Assembly (NCBI GenBank): GCA_900541045.1
Contig: UQID01000001.1
Location: 108,290-172,289 of the forward strand
Length of the DNA: 64,000 bases
Source: an uncultured Collinsella sp.
Lineage (GTDB): Bacteria; Actinomycetota; Coriobacteriia; Coriobacteriales; Coriobacteriaceae
Direction: 5' to 3'
In this document: positions 48,874 through 58,284 of the stretch, in pieces
Position numbering within the stretch: the first letter of the stretch is position 1
How the letters are laid out: the number at the start of each line of letters is the position of its first letter
The notes under the pieces: generated by a model
Database searches by the model: none
What the model saw: the letters and a program-made list of their open reading frames with translations, nothing else
What the model was told of the DNA's origin: nothing
Position numbers and translations under genes: made by a program

Positions 48874-49551
48874 ATGCTGTACGAGTTTTGTGCCGAGAAC
48901 TTTGAGCGGGTGCCGGCGGCCATCGATGCCGGTGCAAGGCGCATCGAGCTGTGCGACAACCTTGCCGTCGGTGGCACTACGCCCTCGGCTGGTGTTATCA
49001 GCGCTACGGTCAGCTATGCTCACGAGCATGACGCACGAGTGATGTGCATGATTCGCCCGCGTGGCGGTGACTTTCACTACAACCAGGACGAGCTGCGCAT
49101 GATGGAGATGGACTTGGGTCTTGCCGTGAGCGCCGGCGCCGATGGCTTGGTCTTTGGCTGCTGCAAGCCTTGTGCCGGCGGCTGGGCGCTCGACGAGCTT
49201 ACGTTGGGCGCCCTCGTGATGGCCGCGGGCTGCGCGACCGAGGAGTGCAAGCGCGAGTCCCTTGACATCACCTTCCACATGGCGTTTGACCAGCTCTCGC
49301 CCGAGGCTCAGCTCGATGCCGTCGACACACTCTCCGACTGCGGCATCACGCGTATCCTGACGCATGGTGGTGCTGCCGGAACGCCGATCGAGGACAATCT
49401 GGAGCACCTATCGCGTCTTGTCGAGTATGCGGGCGACCGCCTGACCATCCTTCCCGGCGGCGGCATTTCCACGGCCAACCGCGATACCGTGGCGGCGGCA
49501 TTGGGCGTCTCCGAGCTCCATGGCACCAAGATCGTGCCGCTGGAGGCGTAA
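48874..49551 (+). CDS. cutC: Copper homeostasis protein CutC
   Basis: A 225-residue TIM-barrel protein. YEFCAENFERVPAAIDAGARRIELCDNLAVGGTTPSAGV is the CutC opening, followed by VMCMIRPRGGDFHY, MALDQLSPE-like MAFDQLSPE, ILTHGGAAGTP and ILPGGGISTAN. CutC was linked to copper tolerance in E. coli but its biochemical activity is unsettled. GGGGG lies 7 nt before ATG 48874. The next gene starts 3 nt after its stop (GTG at 49555), so they form a pair. Confidence 0.92.
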   Translation: MLYEFCAENFERVPAAIDAGARRIELCDNLAVGGTTPSAGVISATVSYAHEHDARVMCMIRPRGGDFHYNQDELRMMEMDLGLAVSAGADGLVFGCCKPCAGGWALDELTLGALVMAAGCATEECKRESLDITFHMAFDQLSPEAQLDAVDTLSDCGITRILTHGGAAGTPIEDNLEHLSRLVEYAGDRLTILPGGGISTANRDTVAAALGVSELHGTKIVPLEA

Positions 49552-49554
49552 CCC

Positions 49555-50352
49555 GTGGCGCTGGTATTTGACGTTCAGCAGGCGAGCGGCAAGCCCGACG
49601 ACAACCGGCGCCCTGGCACCGCGTGCCCCTTTTGCGATACCGAGGGACTCGCCAATATCATCCGGCGCGACGGCGACTGCATCTGGCTCGAGAATAAGTT
49701 CAAAACCCTGCGCGCCACCCGTCAAACCGTGCTGATCGAGTCAGCCGATCACGATGCCGACCTGGTGACCTATGAGCCAGATGAACTCCACCATGTGATG
49801 AGGTTTGCCCTGGATTGCTGGCAGCAGATGATCGATTCACAGCAGTATCGAAGCGTGCTCATGTACAAGAACAAGGGTCCTCTCTCGGGCGGTAGTCTCG
49901 TTCATCCGCACATGCAGATTGTGGGTTTGGAGCAGGAAGACGGCTATGCTTCGTTGACTTCCGCCAATTTCGAAGGCATCAATGTCTGGCAACAGGGGAG
50001 AATCGCGGCCAACATCTCAACCGAACCGATCATGGGGTTCTTTGAGGTCAACGTTTCAGCCCCGCAGGGAATAGCCGCCAGCGATGACACAAGAGACCAA
50101 GCCGAGGCAGATCTCTTCGCCGATGCGATCCAGGTGGCTCTGCGCTATATCCTGAACGAGCACCACGGTGGTCGCGCAGAGTCGTACAACTTATTCTTCT
50201 ATCACCTGGGCGGTCGGACCATTGCCAAGGCGCTGCCGCGTTGGGTGGTTTCGCCCTACTTTGTCGGCTATCGTTTGGCCCAGGTCAATGCCGAGACAAC
50301 GCTCGATATCGATGCTGAGCGCTTGCGTGCGCATCTGGAAACGCTCGTATAG
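49555..50352 (+). CDS. HIT/GalT-like protein, DUF4931 family
   Basis: A 265-residue protein related to galactose-1-phosphate uridylyltransferases. CPFC (residues 24-27) could bind zinc, and the HIT-type active site is VHPHMQIVG (His-x-His-x-Gln), with a nucleophilic histidine expected for nucleotidyl transfer or hydrolysis. The size and motifs fit DUF4931, whose substrate is unknown. It starts with GTG three bases after cutC and is probably translated with it. Function in sugar-nucleotide or dinucleotide metabolism is inferred from the fold only. Confidence 0.78.
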   Translation: MALVFDVQQASGKPDDNRRPGTACPFCDTEGLANIIRRDGDCIWLENKFKTLRATRQTVLIESADHDADLVTYEPDELHHVMRFALDCWQQMIDSQQYRSVLMYKNKGPLSGGSLVHPHMQIVGLEQEDGYASLTSANFEGINVWQQGRIAANISTEPIMGFFEVNVSAPQGIAASDDTRDQAEADLFADAIQVALRYILNEHHGGRAESYNLFFYHLGGRTIAKALPRWVVSPYFVGYRLAQVNAETTLDIDAERLRAHLETLV

Positions 50353-50382
50353 CAAGATTAACACCCGTGTAATGTGGACAGT

Positions 50383-51381
50383 CTAGCGCGCCATGGCGTC
50401 GCGGCCGGCCTCGACACGCTTGCGCTGGGCGGCGCGCTCCTCGCCGGTCAGACGCTCAAAGAGATGCCCGATAAACGAGGCGAGTATCTGCTGAAACAGC
50501 GTTCCGCACATGACGGGAAACACGACTTCGCCTGGAAAGTACTGTGTGGCGATGACGGCGCCCGAAGAGATGTTACGCATGCCGCAGGTAAAGCACATGG
50601 TAGTCGTCTCGCTATATGGCAGATGCAGCGCACGGGCGACCAGAAAACCGACGACAAAGCCGCTGATGGCGAAGGTCAAAATAAAGAGGGCGACTTCCAG
50701 ACGCATCGCGTTCATGTGCAGGACGTACTCGCTCATGGCGGTGGAGTTGGAGGCGATAATGCCCATCATCATGAACTTGCAGGCGGGCGAGAGCGCGGGG
50801 GAGAGCTTCTCGTGTCCCCATCCACGTGTGAGCTCGTTGATCACGATGCCGAGCACGGCGGGGATGGCGATCATAAAGGCCATGTCCTGCATCATGCTCG
50901 GCACATCGATCGAGACGGTGGCACCCAGCAAAAGCTTCAGCGTGAGCGGAATCGTCACAGGCGAGATAACCGAGGACGTCAGGATGATGGTGAGCGCGAG
51001 CGGGCCGTTGCCGCCGAACATGCTAATCCACATAAAGGCAGTGACCGCCACGGGTACGCTGTACTCGAGCACGATGCCGCAGACAAGGTTGGGATTGGAG
51101 CCAAAGAACAGCGATCCCATGGCATAGGCTGCTATGGGAATAAGCACCGCCGAGACGAGCAGCGCCAAAATCAGGTGCAGGGGACGGCGGAACACCTCAG
51201 CGACCTGGTGGAAGGTGTTGCTGAGCGCACCTTGGAACGTCATAAAGGCGAAGAGGGCGGGAACGATGGGCTTAAGTACGCCGATCTGCTGGGGAAAGAG
51301 CACGCCGAGCGTTACGCAAATCGGAACGATGACCTGCATATGCCCCGCGAGGAACTTTCCCAGTCCAACCCATTGCTTCAT
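50383..51381 (-). CDS. Bile acid:sodium symporter family transporter
   Basis: A 332-residue membrane protein with about nine or ten hydrophobic segments, matching the BASS family. FMTFQGALSNTFHQ and the region CGIVLEYSVPVAVTAFMWISMFGGNGPLALTIILTSSVISPVTIPLTL resemble family cores, and the C-terminal TTMCFTCGMRNISSGAVIA is a typical crossover segment with conserved Gly-Met-Arg-Asn. Substrates in bacteria include bile acids, pantothenate and other organic anions, so transport of bile acids is not established. GGGG precedes ATG 51381. Transcribed convergently with the HIT-family gene. Confidence 0.82.
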   Translation of the reverse strand: MKQWVGLGKFLAGHMQVIVPICVTLGVLFPQQIGVLKPIVPALFAFMTFQGALSNTFHQVAEVFRRPLHLILALLVSAVLIPIAAYAMGSLFFGSNPNLVCGIVLEYSVPVAVTAFMWISMFGGNGPLALTIILTSSVISPVTIPLTLKLLLGATVSIDVPSMMQDMAFMIAIPAVLGIVINELTRGWGHEKLSPALSPACKFMMMGIIASNSTAMSEYVLHMNAMRLEVALFILTFAISGFVVGFLVARALHLPYSETTTMCFTCGMRNISSGAVIATQYFPGEVVFPVMCGTLFQQILASFIGHLFERLTGEERAAQRKRVEAGRDAMAR

Positions 51382-51655
51382 ATGCCCCGTGACTCCCTTT
51401 ATCCGCGAACTCGTTTGAATGGATATGCTAGACGCTCGCATGCGTCCGTGCGTCAGAAACGCTCGATTATTTCGAGGCTATTACCGGCCTCGTTTACCGA
51501 AACCAGGGCGTGCCGCGAGGCTCTGCGTCCGTGCCGCACGGTATAATAAATCCGTTCAACAGATCTGCCTGCCGAAGCGGGCATACACAGAGGACTCATC
51601 GCTATGAACCGTGAGAGGTATCGCGGCGACCTGCCCCTATCGGGGGTGGGCGCCT
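51382..51655 (+). promoter_or_regulatory. Divergent region with candidate recJ-recQ promoter
   Basis: 274 nt between the transporter and the RecJ-RecQ gene. TATAAT at 51542-51547 is a perfect -10 element for rightward transcription, but no good -35 lies 16-18 nt upstream. GGGGG (51640-51644) is the likely ribosome binding site region for ATG 51656. No coding sequence was supported. Confidence 0.45.
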
Positions 51656-54600
51656 ATGTCATCGCTTAAGACGACGCATCGCTGGGCGGTCGCTCAGCAA
51701 AATCCCGAGCTCGAAAAGGAGCTTTCGGCTGGTCTGGGCATACCCGGGCTGGTGGCGCGCATTATGGTTGCGCACGGCATTACATCCATCGAGGAAGGCC
51801 AGCTGTTTTTGACGCCTTCGCTCGATCGCGACTGGGCGGACCCGCTTGTTATTCCGGGCATGGCGGTCGTCGCCGACCGCGTTGAGCGTGCTATTCGCAA
51901 CCACGAGCACATTGCGGTCTTCGGCGATTTTGACGTTGACGGTATTACGTCGACCTGCCTGTTGACCGAGGCGCTGCGAACGTTTGGCGCCAATGTCACA
52001 CCATTCATCCCGCATCGCTTTGACGAGGGCTACGGTCTTTCGCGCGCGGCGCTCGACCGCGTTAACGAGCTCGCTCGTCCCCAGCTGATCGTGACCGTCG
52101 ATAACGGCATTGCCGCCAAAGAAGAGGTTTCCTATCTGGAGAGCCTGGGGATCGATTTGGTGGTCACGGACCATCACGAGCCGTCCGATCAGGTGCCGCA
52201 GGGCGTGCCCCTAACCGACCCCAAGCTCGAGGACGAGGGTCCTTCGCGTGAACTTGCCGGCGCCGGCGTGGCGCTCAAGCTGGTACAGGTCCTGGGCGAG
52301 CGTTTGGGCAAGCCGTCGTATTGGCGTTCGCTGATAGAGGTCGCGGCGCTGGGCACCGTGTCCGACATGATGCCGCTCACGCCCGAGAATCGCGCACTGG
52401 TCGCCGAGGGCATCCAGCAGATGCGCGTGACGGCCCGCCCCGGTTATATCGCGCTTGCCGCACTTGCCAAGGCCGACCTTTCTACCATTACGGCCGACGG
52501 CCTGTCGTTTTCGCTCATCCCTCGTCTGAATGCTGCCGGCCGCATGGCTGATCCCAAGCTGGCGCTCGACCTGCTGCTTGCCCGCGACCCCATCGAAGCG
52601 AGCGCGCTTGCCGCCGAGCTCGAGGAAATCAATCGCCAACGCCGCGAGATCGAGGCCGAGCTTACGCGCGATGCCATGGCGAAGGTCGAGGAGACTTATG
52701 ACGGCGGGCGCGCGATTGTCGTGGGCGGCGAAGGTTGGCACGAGGGCGTCAAGGGCATCGTGGCGAGCCGCCTGACCAACCGTTATCACGTGCCGGCGCT
52801 GCTGTTCTCGATCGAGGACGGTATCGCTCGCGGTTCGGGTCGCTCGGTGGGCAAAGTCAACCTGTTCGAGGCCGTAGAACGCTGCTCCGACCTGCTGATT
52901 CGTCGCGGCGGGCATGCCGGTGCGGTGGGCGTGACCATCGAGGCATCCAAGCTCGATGAGTTCCGCCGTCGCCTTTCGGCCGTGCTATCGGAGCTTCCTG
53001 CCGATGACTTTGAGGACACTGACGAGGTTGCCGCCACCGTTGACCTCTCCGAGCTGAATATCGAGACCATCGAGCAGATTTCCCGTCTTGAGCCGTTTGG
53101 CCAGGGCAATAAGGTGCCGCTTCTGGCCGCCGAGGGCGTGACGATGTGCGATCGCGCCGTGGTGGGCAAAACCGGCGAGCACATGCGCTTTGTGGCGACC
53201 GATGGCGCCGCGAGCGTGCCGGCCATCATGTTCCGCGTGCCGCAGATCGATAAACTCATCAATTGCGACAGTGCCGTCGACTTGGTGTTCGAGGCCGTGG
53301 CCGAACATTGGCAGGGACGTGTGAAGCCCAAGCTCATGATTAAAGATGTCTTGGTGCGCGATACCGCGGCGCCCAATATCGACGATCCGGCATGTGAGCT
53401 TCGCCGCGGCGTGCAACCAGCGGATTCTGGCCTGCGCCTGGAGTCGCGTAAACGTGAGATGCTCGCCCAGCTTTCTTATACCGAGCTCACGCGCTCGCTT
53501 ATCCATAGCTTTATCGGCTCGAACCAGCCGCATCGCGCGCAGGTCGAGGCACTTGACGCCCTGGCCGACCACCAGAGCGTCTTGGCCGTTATGGGGACGG
53601 GGCGCGGCAAGTCGCTCATCTTCCATGTGCACGCCGCGCGCGAGGCGGTCCTTCGTGGGCGGGCGAGCATCTTTGTCTATCCGCTGCGCGCGCTCGTTGC
53701 CGACCAGGCTTATCACCTCTCGTCGACGATGGCTGCGCTCGGCATTGGCGTGGGCGTGTTGACCGGCGAGACCGTGGAGGCAGCGCGCGATGACGTGTTT
53801 GCCGGCCTGGCTTCGGGCCGCACCGGCATCGTTCTCACGACGCCGGAGTTCCTGTCTATCCATCGCGATCGCTTTGCACGTTCTGGACGTATTGGCTTTG
53901 TCGTTATCGATGAGGCACACCATGCCGGTCTTGCCAAAGGCGGCGACCGGAGCGCCTACCTCGACATGCCCGATATTCTCAAAGCCCTGGGCGACCCCGT
54001 TGTCATGGCGGCAACGGCTACCGCGACGGCCCCGGTCGTGGCGGAGCTTGCTCGTGTATTGCCGATTACCAGGACGGTGGTCGACGAGACCGTTCGCGAG
54101 AACCTGCAACTCGAGGACGACCGTGACCTTGCGAGCCGCGAAAATCGCCTGGTGTCAATCGTGGCGACGGGGGAGAAGACCGTCATCTACGTCAACTCGC
54201 GCGACCAGTCCGTGGCGCTTGCCAAGACGTTGCGCAAACGCGTGCCCGACTGCGCGACCCATATTGCGTTCTATAACGCCGGGCTTGCGCGCTCCGATCG
54301 CCGCCGTGTCGAGGAAGCGTTTCGCGACGGAAGCCTCAGTTGCATCGTTTCGACCTCTGCCTTCGGTGAGGGCGTCAACCTGCCCGATATCCGTCATGTC
54401 GTGCTCTACCACATGCCGTTTGGTGCGATTGAGTTTAACCAGATGAGTGGCCGTGCCGGCCGCGATGGACAGCCCGCCGTGATTCACCTGCTCTATTCGT
54501 CGCGTGACGCTCGTATTAATGAGCGCCTGCTCGATTGTTACGCGCCCGAGCGCGATGAGCTTGTCACTCTCTATCGAGCGCTGCAGACCATGTGGCGCTC

Positions 54601-54943
54601 CAACCGTGGCAAGACGGGGGACGATTCATTCTGCGCGAGCGATATCGACATTGCGCAGATGTGTCTTGCCATCGATGCCCGCACGCCGGTCGACGAGCGC
54701 TCGGTGGAAAGCGGCCTGGGAATCTTCGAAGAACTCGGTTTCTGCCGCGTTTCGGGGTTTGACGATACGCGTCGCATCGCGATGGCGGAAAACCCCGGTC
54801 GCGTGCAATTAAGCAGGTCAATTCGCTATTTGGAGGGCTTGCGCTCGCGCATGGAGTTCACGGCTTTTCGGAGCTGGGCACTCGATTCGTGCGCTTCTGA
54901 TATGCTAGCCAAAGTTAACCGCCCGATCGTACCGCGGGCCTAG
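51656..54943 (+). CDS. recJ: RecJ-RecQ fusion: single-strand exonuclease with SF2 helicase
   Basis: A 1,095-residue fusion. Residues 1-570 are RecJ: FGDFDVDG (Asp91, 93, 95), TVDNG (Asp149), TDHHEPSD (DHH 172-174), the DHHA1 motif RRGGHAGAVG near 420, and an OB-fold part to about 570. From about 610 a RecQ-like helicase follows: GTGRGKS (647-653), VIDEAHH (752-755), MAATATATAP and GRAGRDG (from 932), then a winged-helix-like tail. Cells usually encode RecJ and RecQ separately; they cooperate in 5'-end resection. ATG 51656 is preferred over the upstream ATG at 51611. The Rel gene follows after 15 nt. Confidence 0.9.
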   Translation: MSSLKTTHRWAVAQQNPELEKELSAGLGIPGLVARIMVAHGITSIEEGQLFLTPSLDRDWADPLVIPGMAVVADRVERAIRNHEHIAVFGDFDVDGITSTCLLTEALRTFGANVTPFIPHRFDEGYGLSRAALDRVNELARPQLIVTVDNGIAAKEEVSYLESLGIDLVVTDHHEPSDQVPQGVPLTDPKLEDEGPSRELAGAGVALKLVQVLGERLGKPSYWRSLIEVAALGTVSDMMPLTPENRALVAEGIQQMRVTARPGYIALAALAKADLSTITADGLSFSLIPRLNAAGRMADPKLALDLLLARDPIEASALAAELEEINRQRREIEAELTRDAMAKVEETYDGGRAIVVGGEGWHEGVKGIVASRLTNRYHVPALLFSIEDGIARGSGRSVGKVNLFEAVERCSDLLIRRGGHAGAVGVTIEASKLDEFRRRLSAVLSELPADDFEDTDEVAATVDLSELNIETIEQISRLEPFGQGNKVPLLAAEGVTMCDRAVVGKTGEHMRFVATDGAASVPAIMFRVPQIDKLINCDSAVDLVFEAVAEHWQGRVKPKLMIKDVLVRDTAAPNIDDPACELRRGVQPADSGLRLESRKREMLAQLSYTELTRSLIHSFIGSNQPHRAQVEALDALADHQSVLAVMGTGRGKSLIFHVHAAREAVLRGRASIFVYPLRALVADQAYHLSSTMAALGIGVGVLTGETVEAARDDVFAGLASGRTGIVLTTPEFLSIHRDRFARSGRIGFVVIDEAHHAGLAKGGDRSAYLDMPDILKALGDPVVMAATATATAPVVAELARVLPITRTVVDETVRENLQLEDDRDLASRENRLVSIVATGEKTVIYVNSRDQSVALAKTLRKRVPDCATHIAFYNAGLARSDRRRVEEAFRDGSLSCIVSTSAFGEGVNLPDIRHVVLYHMPFGAIEFNQMSGRAGRDGQPAVIHLLYSSRDARINERLLDCYAPERDELVTLYRALQTMWRSNRGKTGDDSFCASDIDIAQMCLAIDARTPVDERSVESGLGIFEELGFCRVSGFDDTRRIAMAENPGRVQLSRSIRYLEGLRSRMEFTAFRSWALDSCASDMLAKVNRPIVPRA

Positions 54944-54958
54944 GGGAAGGGGACCTCG

Positions 54959-57319
54959 ATGGACGCCGCAGCCCGTACCGCCCATGATTCCACCCTCCAG
55001 CCGTTTTCGGAGATGGAGCACTATAAGCATGCCGATGAGCTGCCGCCCGAGATTATGGCGGACAGCTACGACAAGCTGGAGCGTCTGTGCCTCAAATATA
55101 TGAACGAGGACGACTTCTCCAATGTGGAGCAGGCCTACTGCTTTGCTGCCGAGAAGCACTGCAACCAAAAGCGGCGCTCGGGTGAGATGTACATTAACCA
55201 TCCCGTCGAGGTAGCTATCATTCTGGCTGACCTTAAGATGGACTGCGATGTGGTGTGCGCCGCGTTGCTGCACGATACCGTCGAGGACACCGAGACCTCG
55301 CTTGCCGATGTTTCGGGTCTGTTTGGCGAAACCGTGGCAGGGCTCGTCGACGGCGTGACCAAGCTCACCAACATTGAAGTCGACAGCATGGACGAGAAGC
55401 AGGCGCTTACGCTGCGCAAGATGTTCCTCGCCATGTCCAAGGACATCCGCGTCATCATCGTCAAGCTCGCCGACCGCCTGCATAACATGCGCACGCTTGC
55501 CGCTCTGCGCGAGGACCGCCGCCTGTTTAAGGCACGCGAGACCATGGACGTGTACGCGCCTTTGGCCGACCGCCTGGGCATGAGTTCAATCAAGTGGGAG
55601 CTCGAGGACCTGTCCTTTTTCTACTTGGAGCCCGATGCCTACCAGCGCATCTCGCGCATGGTATCCGAGTCGCGCGAGGTTCGCGAGCGTTATCTGGCCG
55701 AGACCATCAAGACGCTCACCGATGAGCTCAATCGCATTGGTCTTGAGGGCTTTCAGATCAACGGTCGTTCCAAGCACTATTGGTCCATCTATCAAAAGAT
55801 GAAGCGCAAGGGCAAGGAGTTCTCCGAGATTTACGACCTGGTGGCGCTGCGCGTCATTACTCATTCGGTGCGCGATTGCTATTCCACGCTTGGTGCCGTG
55901 CATACCCTGTGGCATCCCATGCCCGGTCGTTTTAAAGACTATATCGCCATGCCCAAGGTCAATAACTACCAATCGCTTCACACGACGGTTATCGGCCCCA
56001 CGGCCCGTCCGCTCGAGATTCAGATTCGAACCTACGAAATGCACGAGCAGGCCGAGTACGGCATCGCTGCCCACTGGCTGTATAAGAAGTCGGGCGGATC
56101 GTCTGCCTCCAAGACTAACGATGCGCAGCGTCTGGACGACCAGATCAACTGGCTCAAGCACTCACTCGACTGGGCGGCGTCTGACGAGATCACCGATGCC
56201 AAGGAATACCTGCATTCGCTGAAGGTCGACTTGTTCGACCAGGAAATTTTTGTCTTTACGCCCAAGGGCGAGGTCATGGCGCTTCGTGCCGGCTCTACAC
56301 CGCTCGACTTTGCCTACGCCGTTCATACCGAGGTCGGTAACCACTGTGTCGGCGCCAAGATCAACGGTGCGGTGGCGCCGCTCACGCACGAGATCAAGAC
56401 GGGTGACCGTGTCGAGATTCTGACTAACAAGAGCTCTAAGCCGTCGCGCGATTGGCTCAAGATCGTCAAGACACCTTCGGCCAAGTCAAAGATTCGCCGT
56501 TATTTCGCCGCCGCGACCAAGGACGACGACGCTGCCGCCGGCCGCGATATACTGGCCAAGGACCTGCGTAAGCGCGGGTATGGCATCTCTACGCCACGAT
56601 CCACGCGTGCGCTCAACGCCGTGGCGGAGCAGTTTAACTTCAAGCAGCTCGAGGACCTTTTTGCAGCCGTTGGCGCGGGCAAGGTTGCCCCGCGCGCTGT
56701 GGGCAATAAGGTCGAGCAAATCTTGGACCCCAAGCCCGAGGAACAGCTCACCAAGGCCGAGGCTATCGCCGAGGTCGTAAAGCAGCCTGCCCGCGGATCC
56801 AACCGCAAGCCGCAAAAGCGCGGTAAGAGCGCCAGTAACGGCATTATCGTCAAGGGCGAGAGCAACAGCGGCCTGCTGGTCCGTCTGGCTCATTGCTGTA
56901 ACCCCGTGACGGGCGACGACATCGTTGGCTTCATCACGCGCGGTCGTGGCGTTTCGGTGCATCGCGCCAACTGCCCCAACGTCAAGGGCCTTATGGAACA
57001 TCCCGAGCGCATGATTGACGTAGAGTGGGATGGTGCTGCCGATACGCTTTTCCAGGTCGAGATTGTGGTCGAGTGCCTGGACCGCATGGGCCTGCTCAAG
57101 GACGTCACCATCGCCATTGGCGATGCAGGCGGCAATATTCTTTCCGCCGCCACCTCGACTAACCGCGAGGGTATTGCAACCCTGCGCTTTATGGTCGAAA
57201 TTTCGGATGCGAGCGGCCTGGATCCGCTACTGGCATCCATTAGCAGCGTCGACTCGGTCTATGACGCACGCCGTTTGATGCCTGGCGAGGGTGGGGCTCA
57301 GCTCAAGCGTCGCGTATAG
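54959..57319 (+). CDS. rel: Bifunctional (p)ppGpp synthetase/hydrolase Rel
   Basis: A 786-residue RelA/SpoT homologue of full-length type. The HD hydrolase (residues about 55-200) keeps ALLHDTVEDTE; the synthetase domain has GRSKHYWSIYQKMKRKGKEF and EIYDLVALRVI; TGS is at about 410-470 (VFTPKGEVMALRAGSTPLDFAY), and a C-terminal ACT domain at about 700-786 (RMGLLKDVTIAIGDAGGNI). Both catalytic sites look intact, so it should make and destroy (p)ppGpp during amino-acid starvation. GGGGAAGGGGA precedes the ATG. It lies 15 nt after the recJ-recQ stop in the same operon. Confidence 0.95.
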   Translation: MDAAARTAHDSTLQPFSEMEHYKHADELPPEIMADSYDKLERLCLKYMNEDDFSNVEQAYCFAAEKHCNQKRRSGEMYINHPVEVAIILADLKMDCDVVCAALLHDTVEDTETSLADVSGLFGETVAGLVDGVTKLTNIEVDSMDEKQALTLRKMFLAMSKDIRVIIVKLADRLHNMRTLAALREDRRLFKARETMDVYAPLADRLGMSSIKWELEDLSFFYLEPDAYQRISRMVSESREVRERYLAETIKTLTDELNRIGLEGFQINGRSKHYWSIYQKMKRKGKEFSEIYDLVALRVITHSVRDCYSTLGAVHTLWHPMPGRFKDYIAMPKVNNYQSLHTTVIGPTARPLEIQIRTYEMHEQAEYGIAAHWLYKKSGGSSASKTNDAQRLDDQINWLKHSLDWAASDEITDAKEYLHSLKVDLFDQEIFVFTPKGEVMALRAGSTPLDFAYAVHTEVGNHCVGAKINGAVAPLTHEIKTGDRVEILTNKSSKPSRDWLKIVKTPSAKSKIRRYFAAATKDDDAAAGRDILAKDLRKRGYGISTPRSTRALNAVAEQFNFKQLEDLFAAVGAGKVAPRAVGNKVEQILDPKPEEQLTKAEAIAEVVKQPARGSNRKPQKRGKSASNGIIVKGESNSGLLVRLAHCCNPVTGDDIVGFITRGRGVSVHRANCPNVKGLMEHPERMIDVEWDGAADTLFQVEIVVECLDRMGLLKDVTIAIGDAGGNILSAATSTNREGIATLRFMVEISDASGLDPLLASISSVDSVYDARRLMPGEGGAQLKRRV

Positions 57320-57405
57320 GCGTAACGAGCGCGCGACAGTAATGATATTGGCTACGTTCGAGGCATCGTTTGGTGTCTCGACGTTTATAGAAGGAGGGCG
57401 CACGC

Positions 57406-58089
57406 ATGGACGCTGCGGCTTTGGACTTAACCCCTCGGGGCACGGCTTCGATTGAGGCGCTTGTAAACGGCCCCATCCAGACCAACAGTTACGCCGTTAT
57501 TTCGAGTGGCGAATGCTTGATTATCGATCCCGCTTGGGAAGGCGAAGGCCTCGTTGCGCATATCCGAGCCGAACGCCCTGATGTGCAAGTGCTCGGTTCT
57601 GTCTGCACGCATGGTCATGCCGACCATGTTGGCGGTGTTGCTGGAGTTCGTGCCGCCGTTGGCGCTGACGTCCTGTACGAACTGTGCGGCAAGGACGCAG
57701 CTGTGCCGCATGCGAACATCGAGGAACAGCGAGCTATGTGGGGCATTGAGACGCCTGACCCCGGGGAGCCGACGCGCCTGCTCGCCGAAGGCGATGCTAT
57801 CGAGGTGGGCGATATCTGCCTGCAGGTGATCGAGACGCCAGGTCATACGCCGGGCGGGATCGTCTTGTTTGTTGCCACCGAGCAGGGGAACATTGCCTTT
57901 GTGGGCGACACACTATTCCCGGGCAGCCACGGCCGCACCGATCTTTCTGGAGGAGACGAGGCGGCGATTCTGCGCTCGCTCTCCAAGCTCGCCCGGCTTC
58001 TCCCGCCCGATACCGTTTGCCTAACCGGCCATGGCGATTCGACCACCATGGCACGCGAGCTCATGCAGAACCCTTTCATGCAGGTGTAG
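57406..58089 (+). CDS. Metallo-beta-lactamase-fold hydrolase, glyoxalase II-like
   Basis: A 227-residue MBL-fold protein. The dinuclear zinc motif THGHADH (His69, His71, Asp73, His74), the His in ETPGHTPGG, GDTLFPGSHGRTD (bridging Asp) and the closing TGHGDSTT are all present. The closest functional group is the glyoxalase II-like/YcbL hydrolases; S-lactoylglutathione is unlikely in a glutathione-poor anaerobe, so another thioester may be the substrate. AAGGAGGG precedes ATG 57406. Commonly next to rel in Gram-positive genomes, as here (87 nt downstream). Confidence 0.85.
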   Translation: MDAAALDLTPRGTASIEALVNGPIQTNSYAVISSGECLIIDPAWEGEGLVAHIRAERPDVQVLGSVCTHGHADHVGGVAGVRAAVGADVLYELCGKDAAVPHANIEEQRAMWGIETPDPGEPTRLLAEGDAIEVGDICLQVIETPGHTPGGIVLFVATEQGNIAFVGDTLFPGSHGRTDLSGGDEAAILRSLSKLARLLPPDTVCLTGHGDSTTMARELMQNPFMQV

Positions 58090-58215
58090 CTTTATAGTCA
58101 GCTTCTAAAGCACGAGAAGCGTCCAAACGTCAAGCTATTTTTCCCCAACGGGTCGATTCCGTAGGGCAAACGGTCAAAAAAAGTCTGTTTGGACGATATT
58201 CGTGAACAAACGAAC

Positions 58216-58244
58216 GTTTATGCTCGGGTACGCCGTGGTAAAAT
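58216..58244 (+). promoter_or_regulatory. Extended -10 promoter of the aldolase gene
   Basis: TGGTAAAAT at 58236-58244 is an extended -10 element (TG-N-TAAAAT). The -35 position (GTTTAT, 58216-58221) is weak, as often seen with extended -10 promoters. AGGAGG of the aldolase lies about 30 nt downstream. Confidence 0.5.
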
Positions 58245-58284
58245 CTCAGGCGTTATCGGAGCAACCTTACAGGAGGTTTCTTTT

